DNA of 52,312 nt from assembly GCA_035468175.1 (NCBI GenBank), contig DATITC010000045.1, positions 1 to 52,312 of the forward strand, in the 5' to 3' direction. Shown here piece after piece: positions 1 to 6,880 of this stretch. The translations under genes were made by a program, and so were the position numbers. The first letter of the stretch is position 1. Each line of letters starts with the position of its first letter. The notes under the pieces are model-generated. The model was given only the letters and a program-made list of their open reading frames with translations. It was not told the DNA's origin and made no database searches. Source of the stretch: JAVEDQ01 sp035468175. Lineage in GTDB: Bacteria > Actinomycetota > Actinomycetes > Frankiales > Frankiaceae.

Positions 1-210
1 GGTCCGGAGCCACGCCACGGTGCTGATCTGCCCGTCGTCGACATAGCCCGCGATCCGGTCGAACACGTCCAGCCGGCGCAGCCGCTGCGCCACCGCGGCC
101 AGCTCAACGTCGCGCAGCTGCCGCATCTCCTCCGCCAGCACCGACGCCGGCAGCCCAGACAGCTCAGCCGCTGCCGCCGCCGTCAACTCCCGCCGCGTCT
201 GTTCGATCAC
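1..210 (-). CDS. DUF222/13E12-repeat protein, N-terminal part (cut by window edge)
   Basis: Only the first 70 codons are in the window. The reading begins at a GTG at 210; an in-frame stop lies at 220-222, so no longer start is possible. The translation is rich in Ala, Glu and Arg, predicted helical, and ends in a pattern (DGQISTVAWLR) typical of the N-terminal DUF222 region of actinobacterial 13E12-repeat proteins. Those proteins usually carry an HNH nuclease domain at the C-terminus, which would lie outside the window. No good ribosome binding site is visible before the GTG. Family members are often multi-copy and linked to variable regions. The function in the cell is not established. Confidence 0.6.
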   Translation of the reverse strand, partial: MIEQTRRELTAAAAAELSGLPASVLAEEMRQLRDVELAAVAQRLRRLDVFDRIAGYVDDGQISTVAWLRT

Positions 211-329
211 ATGTTCGATTCAAGCAGGAGGGTCCGACAGAAATTCGACCCCCAGCGGCCAGGGCGTCGGGCGGTCAGATGGTCAAACTGCCGACCGCTA
301 GATGTAGCCGGTCAGCGGATCGGTGCGGC

Positions 330-953
330 TCAAGCGCGGTGTCGGGCAATGGCGGCAGCGGCGAGGGCGCGGGTCGTTGGGGGTATCGGTTGGCCGTTGG
401 CGGTGATGGCGCGCCTGGCCCGAGCGGCGAGGGCGCCGTCGTAGAGCAGGAAGAGTTCGGCGGCGAGGGCATCCGGGTCCGCGGCGCCCGTGTCCGCGGC
501 CAGGGCATGCAGTCGGTCATCGAGCAGTTGGGTGTCGGCAGCGAGCCATTGGTGCGCGGGGTGTTGTGGGTCGGTGACCTCCACGGCGGCGGCGAGGAAG
601 GCGCACCCCCGCGTCGTCTCCTGCCGCCGGTGGAGCTCGTCGAGGGCGTCGAACACGGATAGGGCCCGCTTGTCCGGGTCATCGCCGCATCGCTGTAGGG
701 CCTCGTCCCAGATCGTGCGCCACAGCTCGTGGCGCCGCTGGAGGTAGGCGGCGACGAGGTAGTCCTTGCCGGCGAAGTGCGCGTACAGGGTCGCCGGTGC
801 GACCCGCGCACGCCGGAGAACGGCGTCGACGCCGGTCGCCGCGATACCGCGCTCATAGAACAGCTCTTCGGCGGCGTCAAGCAGACGTTCCCGCGCCGGT
901 GCCCGCACGCCCGCTCCAACCACGCCCGCTCCAACCACGCCCGCTCCGACCAC
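330..953 (-). CDS. TetR/AcrR family transcriptional regulator
   Basis: Encodes up to 207 residues with a classical TetR N-terminal DNA-binding domain: a helix ERLLDAAEELFYERG, then a helix-turn-helix with RVAPATLYAHFAGKD. The C-terminal ligand domain resembles the family with a TRGCAFLAAA motif. It is divergent from the MFS exporter at 975, with an inverted-repeat operator between them, so it probably represses the exporter and itself. The start is ambiguous: four in-frame GTG codons (953, 938, 923, 908) exist, and the last three each follow a GGAG at 5-nt spacing because a 15-bp unit is triplicated. GTG 908 gives the most normal TetR N-terminus; the longest version is listed here. Confidence 0.85.
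   Translation of the reverse strand: MVGAGVVGAGVVGAGVRAPARERLLDAAEELFYERGIAATGVDAVLRRARVAPATLYAHFAGKDYLVAAYLQRRHELWRTIWDEALQRCGDDPDKRALSVFDALDELHRRQETTRGCAFLAAAVEVTDPQHPAHQWLAADTQLLDDRLHALAADTGAADPDALAAELFLLYDGALAARARRAITANGQPIPPTTRALAAAAIARHRA
906..950 (-). repeat. Three tandem 15-bp units, each with a ribosome binding site and GTG start
   Basis: Read on the minus strand, the unit GTTGGAGCGGGCGTG occurs three times in a row (950-936, 935-921, 920-906); the first copy has one mismatch (GTCGG). Each copy holds GGAG, a 5-nt spacer and GTG, all in frame with the TetR gene. In the protein the repeat reads as VGAGV units at the N-terminus. Confidence 0.85.
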
Positions 954-960
954 GCCTGTA

Positions 961-995
961 CTGTAACGACCGTTATGGCGAAACGATCGTTACAG
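961..995. promoter_or_regulatory. Double palindromic operator between tetR and MFS gene
   Basis: The 35-bp segment is bounded by a perfect 9-bp inverted repeat, CTGTAACGA (961-969) and TCGTTACAG (987-995). Within it lie two local palindromes: TAACGACCGTTA (964-975) and AACGATCGTT (982-991). Such TAACG/CGTTA dyads are typical TetR-family operators. The element overlaps the likely ATG of the MFS gene (975), so a bound repressor would block initiation of the exporter transcript and sit just upstream of the regulator start. Confidence 0.75.
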
Positions 996-2210
996 CCCCA
1001 CGCGACCGGCAGTCCCTCGGGGCTGCTGGCCTCCGGGACGGGTCTCATTGCGGTGACCTACGGGATGGTCCGCTATGGATACGGGCTGCAGTTGCCGCAG
1101 CTGACGGCGGAGTTCGCCCTGACGCCTCGCACGGCAGGAGCGATCGCGTCGGGCAGCTTCGCCGCCTACTGCGTAGCCGCGCTGGTGGCGCAGCGGCTGA
1201 TCGCTCGGCGGGGGGCCAGGGTCGTGTTGTGGCTGGCCGCCGGGCTGGCGGCGATGGGTGCCCTGTTGGTTGCGCTGTCGTGGTCCCCCCTGACGTTGGC
1301 TCTCGGCGTGCTCGTCGCCGGGAGCGCCGCCGGCGCCGCATCTCCGGCCATGGTCGTCGCGGTCGCCTCCACGGTTCGCGGGCCGCTCGTTGCGCGAGCC
1401 CAGGCCGTGGTCAACGCGGGCACCGGTGTCGGCGTCGCGCTCACCGGGGTCGCGGCACTCGCCACGCCTCAGGTTTGGCGCCCGGTCTGGTTCTGTGCTG
1501 CGGCCGCCGCCCTGCTTACGGCCGCGGCGGTCGACCGGCGCACCGACTGGCCCGTGGCCCCGCAGCAGACCCCTCCCGGCATCGAGCGTCGCCGGGCGCG
1601 GCACGCGGCAGGCCCGGGATCGACGATGCTGCGCCCCGTCCTCGCCGCTGTCGTCGCTGGCGTCGGCAGCGCAGCGGTGTGGACCTTCGGCCGTGACCTC
1701 ATCACGAACACCGGCGGACTGCCCGAGCGGACCACCGCCGCGCTGTGGTGCCTGCTCGGGGCGGCGGCCGTTCTCGGGGCTTTCAGTGGTGACGCCGTCC
1801 GCCTGTTCGGGCTTCGCCGCGCGTGGGTGCTGACGGCGACGCTGACGGCGACCGGAACTGCGGTGCTCGCCCTCGCGCCCGGCAACGCGCTCTCGGCTGC
1901 TGCCGCGGGAGCCGTCTTCGGTGGCGCTTACACCGCCCTCAGCGGCGTCCTGATCGCCTGGGCCGGTGCCCTACGGCCGCACGCCGCCGGTCAGGCCACC
2001 GCCACTGTCTTCATCGCCCTGACTGCCGGGCAAGCCCTCGGTGCCGCGGCGACCGGCGCACTCGCCGAACGCGCCGGGGCTCCGGTCGCCTTCTGGGTCT
2101 GCGCGGCACTTCTGCTCGTCGCAGCGGGCGTTCTTCCCGCGAAGACGCGGGTCGCCCTGAACGCCGACGCCAGGACGGTGGCAACGCTCAACCGACCTGT
2201 AGCCGCGTGA
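975..2210 (+). CDS. MFS transporter (YbfB/YjiJ-like)
   Basis: A 411-residue polytopic membrane protein with about 12 hydrophobic segments, Ala- and Val-rich. The first membrane segment contains LIAVTYGMVRYGYG, a pattern seen in YbfB/YjiJ-like members of the major facilitator superfamily, and segment 4 follows the RR-GARVVLW loop typical of MFS. ATG 975 is the only plausible start upstream of the first membrane helix; it lies inside the operator, so the transcript is probably leaderless or nearly so. It is divergent from a TetR regulator, the usual arrangement of a substrate-induced exporter. The substrate is unknown. The 3' end overlaps the convergent Rv3235-like gene by 23 bases. Confidence 0.85.
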   Translation: MAKRSLQPHATGSPSGLLASGTGLIAVTYGMVRYGYGLQLPQLTAEFALTPRTAGAIASGSFAAYCVAALVAQRLIARRGARVVLWLAAGLAAMGALLVALSWSPLTLALGVLVAGSAAGAASPAMVVAVASTVRGPLVARAQAVVNAGTGVGVALTGVAALATPQVWRPVWFCAAAAALLTAAAVDRRTDWPVAPQQTPPGIERRRARHAAGPGSTMLRPVLAAVVAGVGSAAVWTFGRDLITNTGGLPERTTAALWCLLGAAAVLGAFSGDAVRLFGLRRAWVLTATLTATGTAVLALAPGNALSAAAAGAVFGGAYTALSGVLIAWAGALRPHAAGQATATVFIALTAGQALGAAATGALAERAGAPVAFWVCAALLLVAAGVLPAKTRVALNADARTVATLNRPVAA

Positions 2211-2658
2211 CCAGCCAGCCGCGGCTCCCGAACTCGAGCCGCATGGCAAGTGCGCCGCAGCGCTGGCCCCGCCGTAGGACGGCGCACGTCTCGACCACGT
2301 CGTCCGCCACGCGCAGCACGCGCAGCCGAAGGACCTGAGGCGGCCGCGCCGCCGTGCGTCGCCGCGGACGAGCCAGCAGATCGGCCGCGATCTCCGGGCT
2401 CACCTTCAGCGCCAGTTGACTGGCCGGGCGCAACCCGCTCAGCACTTCGAGCAGCCCTCGCACGAGGAAGCCGACCGGAGGCGTCGGCATCTCCTGCTCG
2501 TCCGGCTCCTCCCGGGAAACGACCTGCAGGTCAGGCCGCCGCGCCCCGGGAAGCGCGGCCGCGGCCAGCGCGGAGGTGCCGTCGAAGCCGGGATGCGGAC
2601 GGTCGGTTCGTTGTGGGAGGTGGGACACCGGTGACGCGGACATCGGCGAATTCGACAT
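2188..2658 (-). CDS. Rv3235 family protein
   Basis: Encodes 156 residues. The N-terminal ~70 residues are Pro/Ala-rich and probably disordered. The C-terminal half (RGLLEVLSGLRPASQLALKVSPEIAADLL, then VLRLRVLRVADDVVETCAVLRRGQRCGALAMRLE, in two separate segments) matches the actinobacterial Rv3235 family: a short helical part followed by a beta-rich part. ATG 2658 was chosen because AGGAG lies 5 nt upstream (2664-2668). In Mycobacterium tuberculosis Rv3235 lies beside a WS/DGAT gene, and a WS/DGAT gene lies about 4 kb downstream here. The biochemical role of the family is not known to me. Confidence 0.75.
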   Translation of the reverse strand: MSNSPMSASPVSHLPQRTDRPHPGFDGTSALAAAALPGARRPDLQVVSREEPDEQEMPTPPVGFLVRGLLEVLSGLRPASQLALKVSPEIAADLLARPRRRTAARPPQVLRLRVLRVADDVVETCAVLRRGQRCGALAMRLEFGSRGWLVTRLQVG

Positions 2659-2718
2659 GGGCACTCCTGATCGAGGTCGGTGGAACACGGGAGGTAGCGA
2701 GCGGGTGGCGGGCCGGCT

Positions 2719-3498
2719 TCAGCCGCCGGAGGTCGAGTCGTCCGGTGAGCTGAGCCGTTGCCCGGGCAGCAGGAGATCGGGGTCGGGCCCGATCACGGAG
2801 CGATTGGCCGCGTACCAGCGGGGCCAGGCCCGAGCGACGTCGGCATCGGACGCAGCCGGTCCGAGCGCGCGGGCCACGACGCTCCAGAGGCAATCGCCGC
2901 GCCTCACCACGGTGGCGTCCGGACGCCCGGGGAGGCGGCCGCGCAGCACGGGGTCGGAAGGCGCGGTGGTCGGTGCCGGGTCCGGAGGTGCGGCAACCGG
3001 CGCCGGGGCGAGGACCGGTGCGGGCACCGCCGGCAGCGGCGCCAGTTCGATGGTGGTGGTGGCCGGTCGATCGAGGCTGGGTAGAGGCCGGCTGCTCGGG
3101 GACGCGATCGTCACCGTAGGAGCCGCCACAGCCGTGCTGGCGACGGGGGTCGTCGCGGCGAGCGCCGGCGTCGCCGTCACCAGCGCAACCGAGACCCCGA
3201 CCGCGCTCTCGAGCGCTCGTTGCAGGACCTGAGGAAGCAGCGCCTGCGCGGTCCGGCGCGACCACCGACCGGTCCGGCCGGCACACCGGGTACCGAGAAC
3301 AGCCAGGTAGCCGAGCGCGAGCCAGAGCAGGACAAGCCAGGCCATCCCGCCCGTCGCGACCGCCAGCACGGCGTCCGGCCGATCGTTTACCCAGGAATCC
3401 CCGTCCGCCGCACGCGTGAGATCCCTCCCGCTCGGACCGAAGCCGAGCAGGACGGCGACAGCTCCGACCCACAGAAGGGGTACCAGCCGTCGACTCAC
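2719..3498 (-). CDS. Membrane-anchored LysM domain protein
   Basis: Encodes 259 residues. Two membrane segments occupy roughly residues 5-20 and 43-65, followed by a basic stretch and a long Pro/Ala/Thr-rich linker. The C-terminal ~55 residues form a LysM-like module: VVRRGDCLWSVVARALG, WPRWYAANRSVIG and LLLPGQRL. LysM modules bind peptidoglycan or chitin-type glycans, so an envelope location is likely. GTG 3498 was chosen because it immediately precedes the first membrane helix and has AGGTG upstream; the frame is open further upstream but that sequence is basic and unlike a signal. It is divergent from the gene at 3622 and likely co-transcribed with the Rv3235-like gene downstream. Confidence 0.75.
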   Translation of the reverse strand: MSRRLVPLLWVGAVAVLLGFGPSGRDLTRAADGDSWVNDRPDAVLAVATGGMAWLVLLWLALGYLAVLGTRCAGRTGRWSRRTAQALLPQVLQRALESAVGVSVALVTATPALAATTPVASTAVAAPTVTIASPSSRPLPSLDRPATTTIELAPLPAVPAPVLAPAPVAAPPDPAPTTAPSDPVLRGRLPGRPDATVVRRGDCLWSVVARALGPAASDADVARAWPRWYAANRSVIGPDPDLLLPGQRLSSPDDSTSGG

Positions 3499-3510
3499 CC
3501 TCGAACACCT

Positions 3511-3541
3511 CGTTTGCTTGCGTTTGCCTGTGATGCAAGCA
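3511..3541. promoter_or_regulatory. Repeat-rich intergenic element between divergent genes
   Basis: Contains a direct repeat CGTTTGC at a 10-bp period (3511-3517 and 3521-3527) overlapping a 7-bp inverted repeat TGCTTGC/GCAAGCA (3515-3521 and 3535-3541). It lies just upstream of the LysM gene start and opposite the 184-aa gene, so it is a candidate regulator site or promoter element for one or both. The regulator is unknown. Confidence 0.4.
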
Positions 3542-3621
3542 GTATGCGCACGTTGATAGCCGTTGGGTCCGGACTGTGGACAACGGGCGTCAGCCGTCTC
3601 TCGTCGGGCAGACAAGGACGC

Positions 3622-4176
3622 ATGCGGTGGGAGTTGCTCTTTGAGGACCTGGAGGCGCAAGCCGAGGCCGCCGATCAGGCGGATCTCGACGCAGAGGTGC
3701 GGGACCGGGTGCGATCCGAGTACGCCCGGATCACGATCCTTGATCGGTTACGCGGGTCGGTCGGGCGACCGCTGGACGTCCGGCTTCGCAACGGCGAACG
3801 CGAGCGCGGCCGGCTGCGTCGCGTGGGAGCCGACTGGCTGCTGATCGAGCCCGAACCCGGGCGCGAGACGCTCGTGCCGCTGCAGGCGGTGGCCGTGCTC
3901 GGAGGGGTGGGGTCGGTGGGGTCGCGGTCGCTCGAACCGGGGAGTGACGGCATCGTCGCCGGCCGACTCGATCTCCGCCACGTGCTGCGAGCGATCGTCC
4001 GGGACCGGAGCGAAGTCCGAGTGCTGCTCGACGATGGTGCGCTGCTGTCGGGCGTGCTGCTGCGGGTGGGCGCCGATCACGTGGAGTTGGCGGAGCAGCC
4101 GCGGTCCGTCGAGGTGCAGCTGGTGCCGCTGGCCGTGGTCAACGCAGTGCGCCGCTTCGACGACGCCGTGATCTGA
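3622..4176 (+). CDS. Conserved actinobacterial protein of unknown function (184 aa)
   Basis: A soluble 184-residue protein. The N-terminal ~45 residues are acidic and helical (ELLFEDLEAQAEAADQADLDAEVRDRV). The rest is predicted beta-rich with two similar halves, each with a short basic/acidic strand pair and LL-GVL or RGRLRRVGADWLLIE-like turns, resembling an SH3-like or Sm-like barrel repeated twice; that fold guess is inference. ATG 3622 has AAGGA 5 nt upstream. No enzyme motif is visible. It lies between the LysM gene (divergent) and the HTH gene (convergent). Confidence 0.7.
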   Translation: MRWELLFEDLEAQAEAADQADLDAEVRDRVRSEYARITILDRLRGSVGRPLDVRLRNGERERGRLRRVGADWLLIEPEPGRETLVPLQAVAVLGGVGSVGSRSLEPGSDGIVAGRLDLRHVLRAIVRDRSEVRVLLDDGALLSGVLLRVGADHVELAEQPRSVEVQLVPLAVVNAVRRFDDAVI

Positions 4177-4187
4177 TCGGCCGTCGA

Positions 4188-4418
4188 TCAGTCCGGCAGC
4201 TCACTCCGGCCGAGCGGTTTCGCTTGCACGAAGGCGCGGGTCTCGGTGTAGGCGCGCTCGATGTACGCCTCGAGCTGACTCGCCTCGACGCGCCACTGCC
4301 CTCGGCCGCCGACCTTGATGGCGGGGAGTTCGCCGCTGCGCACGAGCGCGTACGCCTGGCTCGCCGAGATGTTCAGGACCTCGGCGACGTCGCTGAGCTG
4401 CAGGAACCTCGAACTCAT
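4188..4418 (-). CDS. Excisionase-type helix-turn-helix DNA-binding protein
   Basis: A 76-residue protein of the MerR/excisionase HTH_17 family. Residues 5-20 hold the HTH (LSDVAEVLNISASQAYALVRSG), followed by the wing ELPAIKVGGRGQWRVEASQLEAYIERAY, the typical form of this domain. No recombinase lies nearby, so it is more likely a small chromosomal regulator than a phage excisionase. The ATG at 4418 has a GGGAAGGG-like sequence (minus strand) 6-7 nt upstream. It is convergent with the 184-aa gene and divergent from the SAF-domain gene; it may control the latter. Confidence 0.8.
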   Translation of the reverse strand: MSSRFLQLSDVAEVLNISASQAYALVRSGELPAIKVGGRGQWRVEASQLEAYIERAYTETRAFVQAKPLGRSELPD

Positions 4419-4588
4419 GCCGCACCCTTCCCGTTGACCTTCCGAGTGTCAGTGTTCCAGACCGCTTGCCTGTGGTTGGGCGCACTTGTGGACGACTGGT
4501 TCTCCACAGATTCGCGACGGTGAGTGAGCACAACGCCGATATCGGGCACAATCGGTCACGGTCATCGGTGCGCGTTCGGAGGAGGGTC

Positions 4589-5317
4589 ATGGCTGCTGTT
4601 GCGCCGGCGCGCGCGCCCCGCGCCGCCGAACCTGTGCCGTCGCCGCCCGCTCGGCGGTCGCGACCGCCGCGGTGGCGGGACACCCGGCTGCTTGCTGGAC
4701 TCCTGCTGGTGCTGCTCTCGGTCGTCGTGGGAACCCGGGTCGTGACCGGTGCTGCCGCGACGGATCCATGGCTCTCGGTTCGGATGAGCCTGCCGGCGGG
4801 ACATGTGCTGACTGTCCAGGACCTCGGGACCGTGCAGCTGCGGCTCGACGACGCATCAAGCGTGCACTACTACCGCGCGGACAGCCGGGCAGCCCTTGTC
4901 GGGCGGGCCCTGACGGCGCCGGTCGGTGCAGGCACACTGCTGCCCGCAGACGCCGTCGGTCCGGGACCTGCCCCGGCGAGCCGGGTGGTACCGGTGCTGG
5001 TCCGCGCGGGACGGCTGCCGGCGCTGCGACCCGGCGACCGGGTCGACGTGTACGCCCTGGTCAAGGGCGGCCAGGCAGGTGCCGACCGCGAAGTGCTGGT
5101 GGTCGCCGATGTGGAGTTCCTTGCCGGGGAAACGCTCGGGAGCGGTGACACCAGCGCCCAACTCCGGGTCGCCGTCCCGGACGCGGTGCGGGTCGTCGCG
5201 GCCAGTCAGTCGGAGCGGGTCGACCTCGTCCGGATCGACGGCACCGCGCCTTCGACCGGCACCGCGCCTTCGACCGGCACCGCGGTGCCGACCGAAGCCC
5301 CCGGGATCGGCGGGTAG
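4589..5317 (+). CDS. SAF domain-containing membrane protein
   Basis: Encodes 242 residues: a Pro/Arg-rich cytoplasmic N-terminus, one membrane segment (about residues 33-54), then an SAF domain (about 62-125) with the usual LPAGHVLTVQDL and GRALTAPVGAGTLL patterns, then a beta-rich extracytoplasmic part with RPGDRVDVYALV. This layout is that of RcpC/CpaB-like pilus assembly proteins. GGAGG precedes the ATG by 4 nt. The CpaE-like ATPase starts 3 nt after the stop, so the two are translationally coupled. The C-terminal tail carries an 18-bp tandem duplication. Confidence 0.8.
   Translation: MAAVAPARAPRAAEPVPSPPARRSRPPRWRDTRLLAGLLLVLLSVVVGTRVVTGAAATDPWLSVRMSLPAGHVLTVQDLGTVQLRLDDASSVHYYRADSRAALVGRALTAPVGAGTLLPADAVGPGPAPASRVVPVLVRAGRLPALRPGDRVDVYALVKGGQAGADREVLVVADVEFLAGETLGSGDTSAQLRVAVPDAVRVVAASQSERVDLVRIDGTAPSTGTAPSTGTAVPTEAPGIGG
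5240..5275 (+). repeat. 18-bp tandem duplication inside the SAF gene
   Basis: The unit GGCACCGCGCCTTCGACC occurs twice without mismatch (5240-5257, 5258-5275), followed by a partial third copy. It encodes GTAPST units in the low-complexity C-terminal tail, a likely site of slippage. Confidence 0.9.
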
Positions 5318-5320
5318 CGA

Positions 5321-6739
5321 ATGCCGCTCGACACCACGGACGACGACGACGGCGCGTCCCGCGAGGGGGGAGGCCTCGGAGCCGCATCCCGCCGGTCGGT
5401 GCTGATCGCGATCGCCGATCCCGACCTCGAAGGGCGCGTGGTCGCGGCGCTCTCGGGACCTCGGTCCGGGCTGACCGTCGTGCGCCGGTGCGTCGACCTT
5501 GCGGACCTCCTTGCCGCCGCGACCAGCGGTGCCGCGGAAGCGGTGATCGTTTCGGCCGGCATGCGCCGGTTCGATCAGGAAGCCCTCCGCCGGCTGGAGC
5601 TCGCCGGACTCGCCGTCGTCGGCCTCAACGACGACGCGGCGCCGGATGCCGAGCGGCGGGAGGCGCGACTCCGGCAGCTCGGCGTGCGGCACGTAGTGCC
5701 CGTCCCGTCGTCGCGGATGGCCGGCGCCGACGTTCTCCAGGCCCTGACCGGGGCCGTCGAGCGGGCGGTCCGCGACGAAGGGCACGCGGTCGGCGGCGCA
5801 GCAGCAGGCGCATCCGCGGCGCTCGTCGCGGACGTGATGGACGTCGAACCACAGCCGCCCCACGGCCGGATCGTCGCCGTCTGGGGTCCTACCGGAGCAC
5901 CGGGTCGGACCTTCCTCGCCTGGCACCTCGCCGGTGAGCTCGCGGACGCGGGTCATCGAGTCCTCGTCGTGGACGGGGACGTGTACGGCGGTTGCCTCGC
6001 GCAGCATGCCGGCCTGGTCGACGAGGCCCCCGGCCTGGTGGCGGCGAGCCGGGCGGCGAACGTCGGTGCCCTCGATGTGGCACGCCTGGCCGGCCTCTGC
6101 CGACGGATCCCCGACGGGGAGCGAGACGGTGGCGTGCTCACGGTGCTGACCGGCATCGCCCGGGCGAGCCGCTGGCCCGAGATCCGTCCCGCGGCGCTGA
6201 CCACGGTTCTGGAGCTGGCCCGCGCGCTGGCCGACGTCGTGCTCGTGGACTGCGGCTTCAGCCTCGAGGAGGACGAGGAACTCTCCTACGACACCGCGGC
6301 GCCCCGCCGCAACGCGGCCACGGTCGCGACGCTGACTGCGGCCGACGAGGTACTGGTCGTCGGCGCCGCCGACCCGGTGGGGCTGACCCGGCTGATCTCC
6401 GGCATCGGGGAGCTGGAGGAAACCCTCGGTCGGGTCGGTGCCGATGCGGTGACGCGGGTGGTCGTGAACCGGCTCCGCGGGTCGTCCCGGGAACGGCGCC
6501 AGGTCGTGGACGCACTCGAGCGGCACGCCGGACGGACCCCTGAAGCGCTGGTACCACTCGACCTCGACGCAGCGGAGCGCGCATTCGCCGCAGGACTCCC
6601 GCTGGCGCACAGCGCAGCCCGATCCCCGGCCCGGGACGTGCTCGGCGACCTCGCCGCCCGGCTGGTCGGGACGTCGGGTGCGCCGGCGCCGAGCCGACGT
6701 GGAAGAAGGCGCCTCAGCAGGTCGTTCTCGCGGGGGTGA
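5321..6739 (+). CDS. CpaE/MinD-like P-loop ATPase
   Basis: Encodes 472 residues. Residues ~25-130 form a receiver-like alpha/beta domain (VLIAIADPDLEGRVVAAL); residues ~182-440 are a MinD/ParA-type ATPase. The Walker A loop GPTGAPGRT (189-197) is degenerate: the deviant lysine at the start is missing and the invariant lysine is Arg. DGDVYGG (218-224) is the switch I-like segment, and VVLVDCGF is the Walker B strand. Similar ATPases with weak P-loops occur beside SAF proteins in actinobacterial Flp-pilus-like loci, but no CpaF, TadB or TadC gene follows here. It is coupled to the SAF gene (3-nt gap). Whether it hydrolyses ATP is uncertain. Confidence 0.75.
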   Translation: MPLDTTDDDDGASREGGGLGAASRRSVLIAIADPDLEGRVVAALSGPRSGLTVVRRCVDLADLLAAATSGAAEAVIVSAGMRRFDQEALRRLELAGLAVVGLNDDAAPDAERREARLRQLGVRHVVPVPSSRMAGADVLQALTGAVERAVRDEGHAVGGAAAGASAALVADVMDVEPQPPHGRIVAVWGPTGAPGRTFLAWHLAGELADAGHRVLVVDGDVYGGCLAQHAGLVDEAPGLVAASRAANVGALDVARLAGLCRRIPDGERDGGVLTVLTGIARASRWPEIRPAALTTVLELARALADVVLVDCGFSLEEDEELSYDTAAPRRNAATVATLTAADEVLVVGAADPVGLTRLISGIGELEETLGRVGADAVTRVVVNRLRGSSRERRQVVDALERHAGRTPEALVPLDLDAAERAFAAGLPLAHSAARSPARDVLGDLAARLVGTSGAPAPSRRGRRRLSRSFSRG

Positions 6740-6880
6740 GGCCGCAAGGGGTTCCTCGCACGGGTCCGGTCGTTGGGCGCAACGCCATATGCCGGACGGC
6801 GGCGATGGCGAGGCGGAGACTGGGCAGCCGACGTCCGAGCCGCGCGCGCACCGTGGCGCTGGCGTCGCGGAAGGAGTGAC

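Noticed and set aside
4188..4418. Phage or integrative-element excisionase
   Set aside because: No integrase, attachment repeats or phage genes are near, and the protein is of a type common as a chromosomal regulator.
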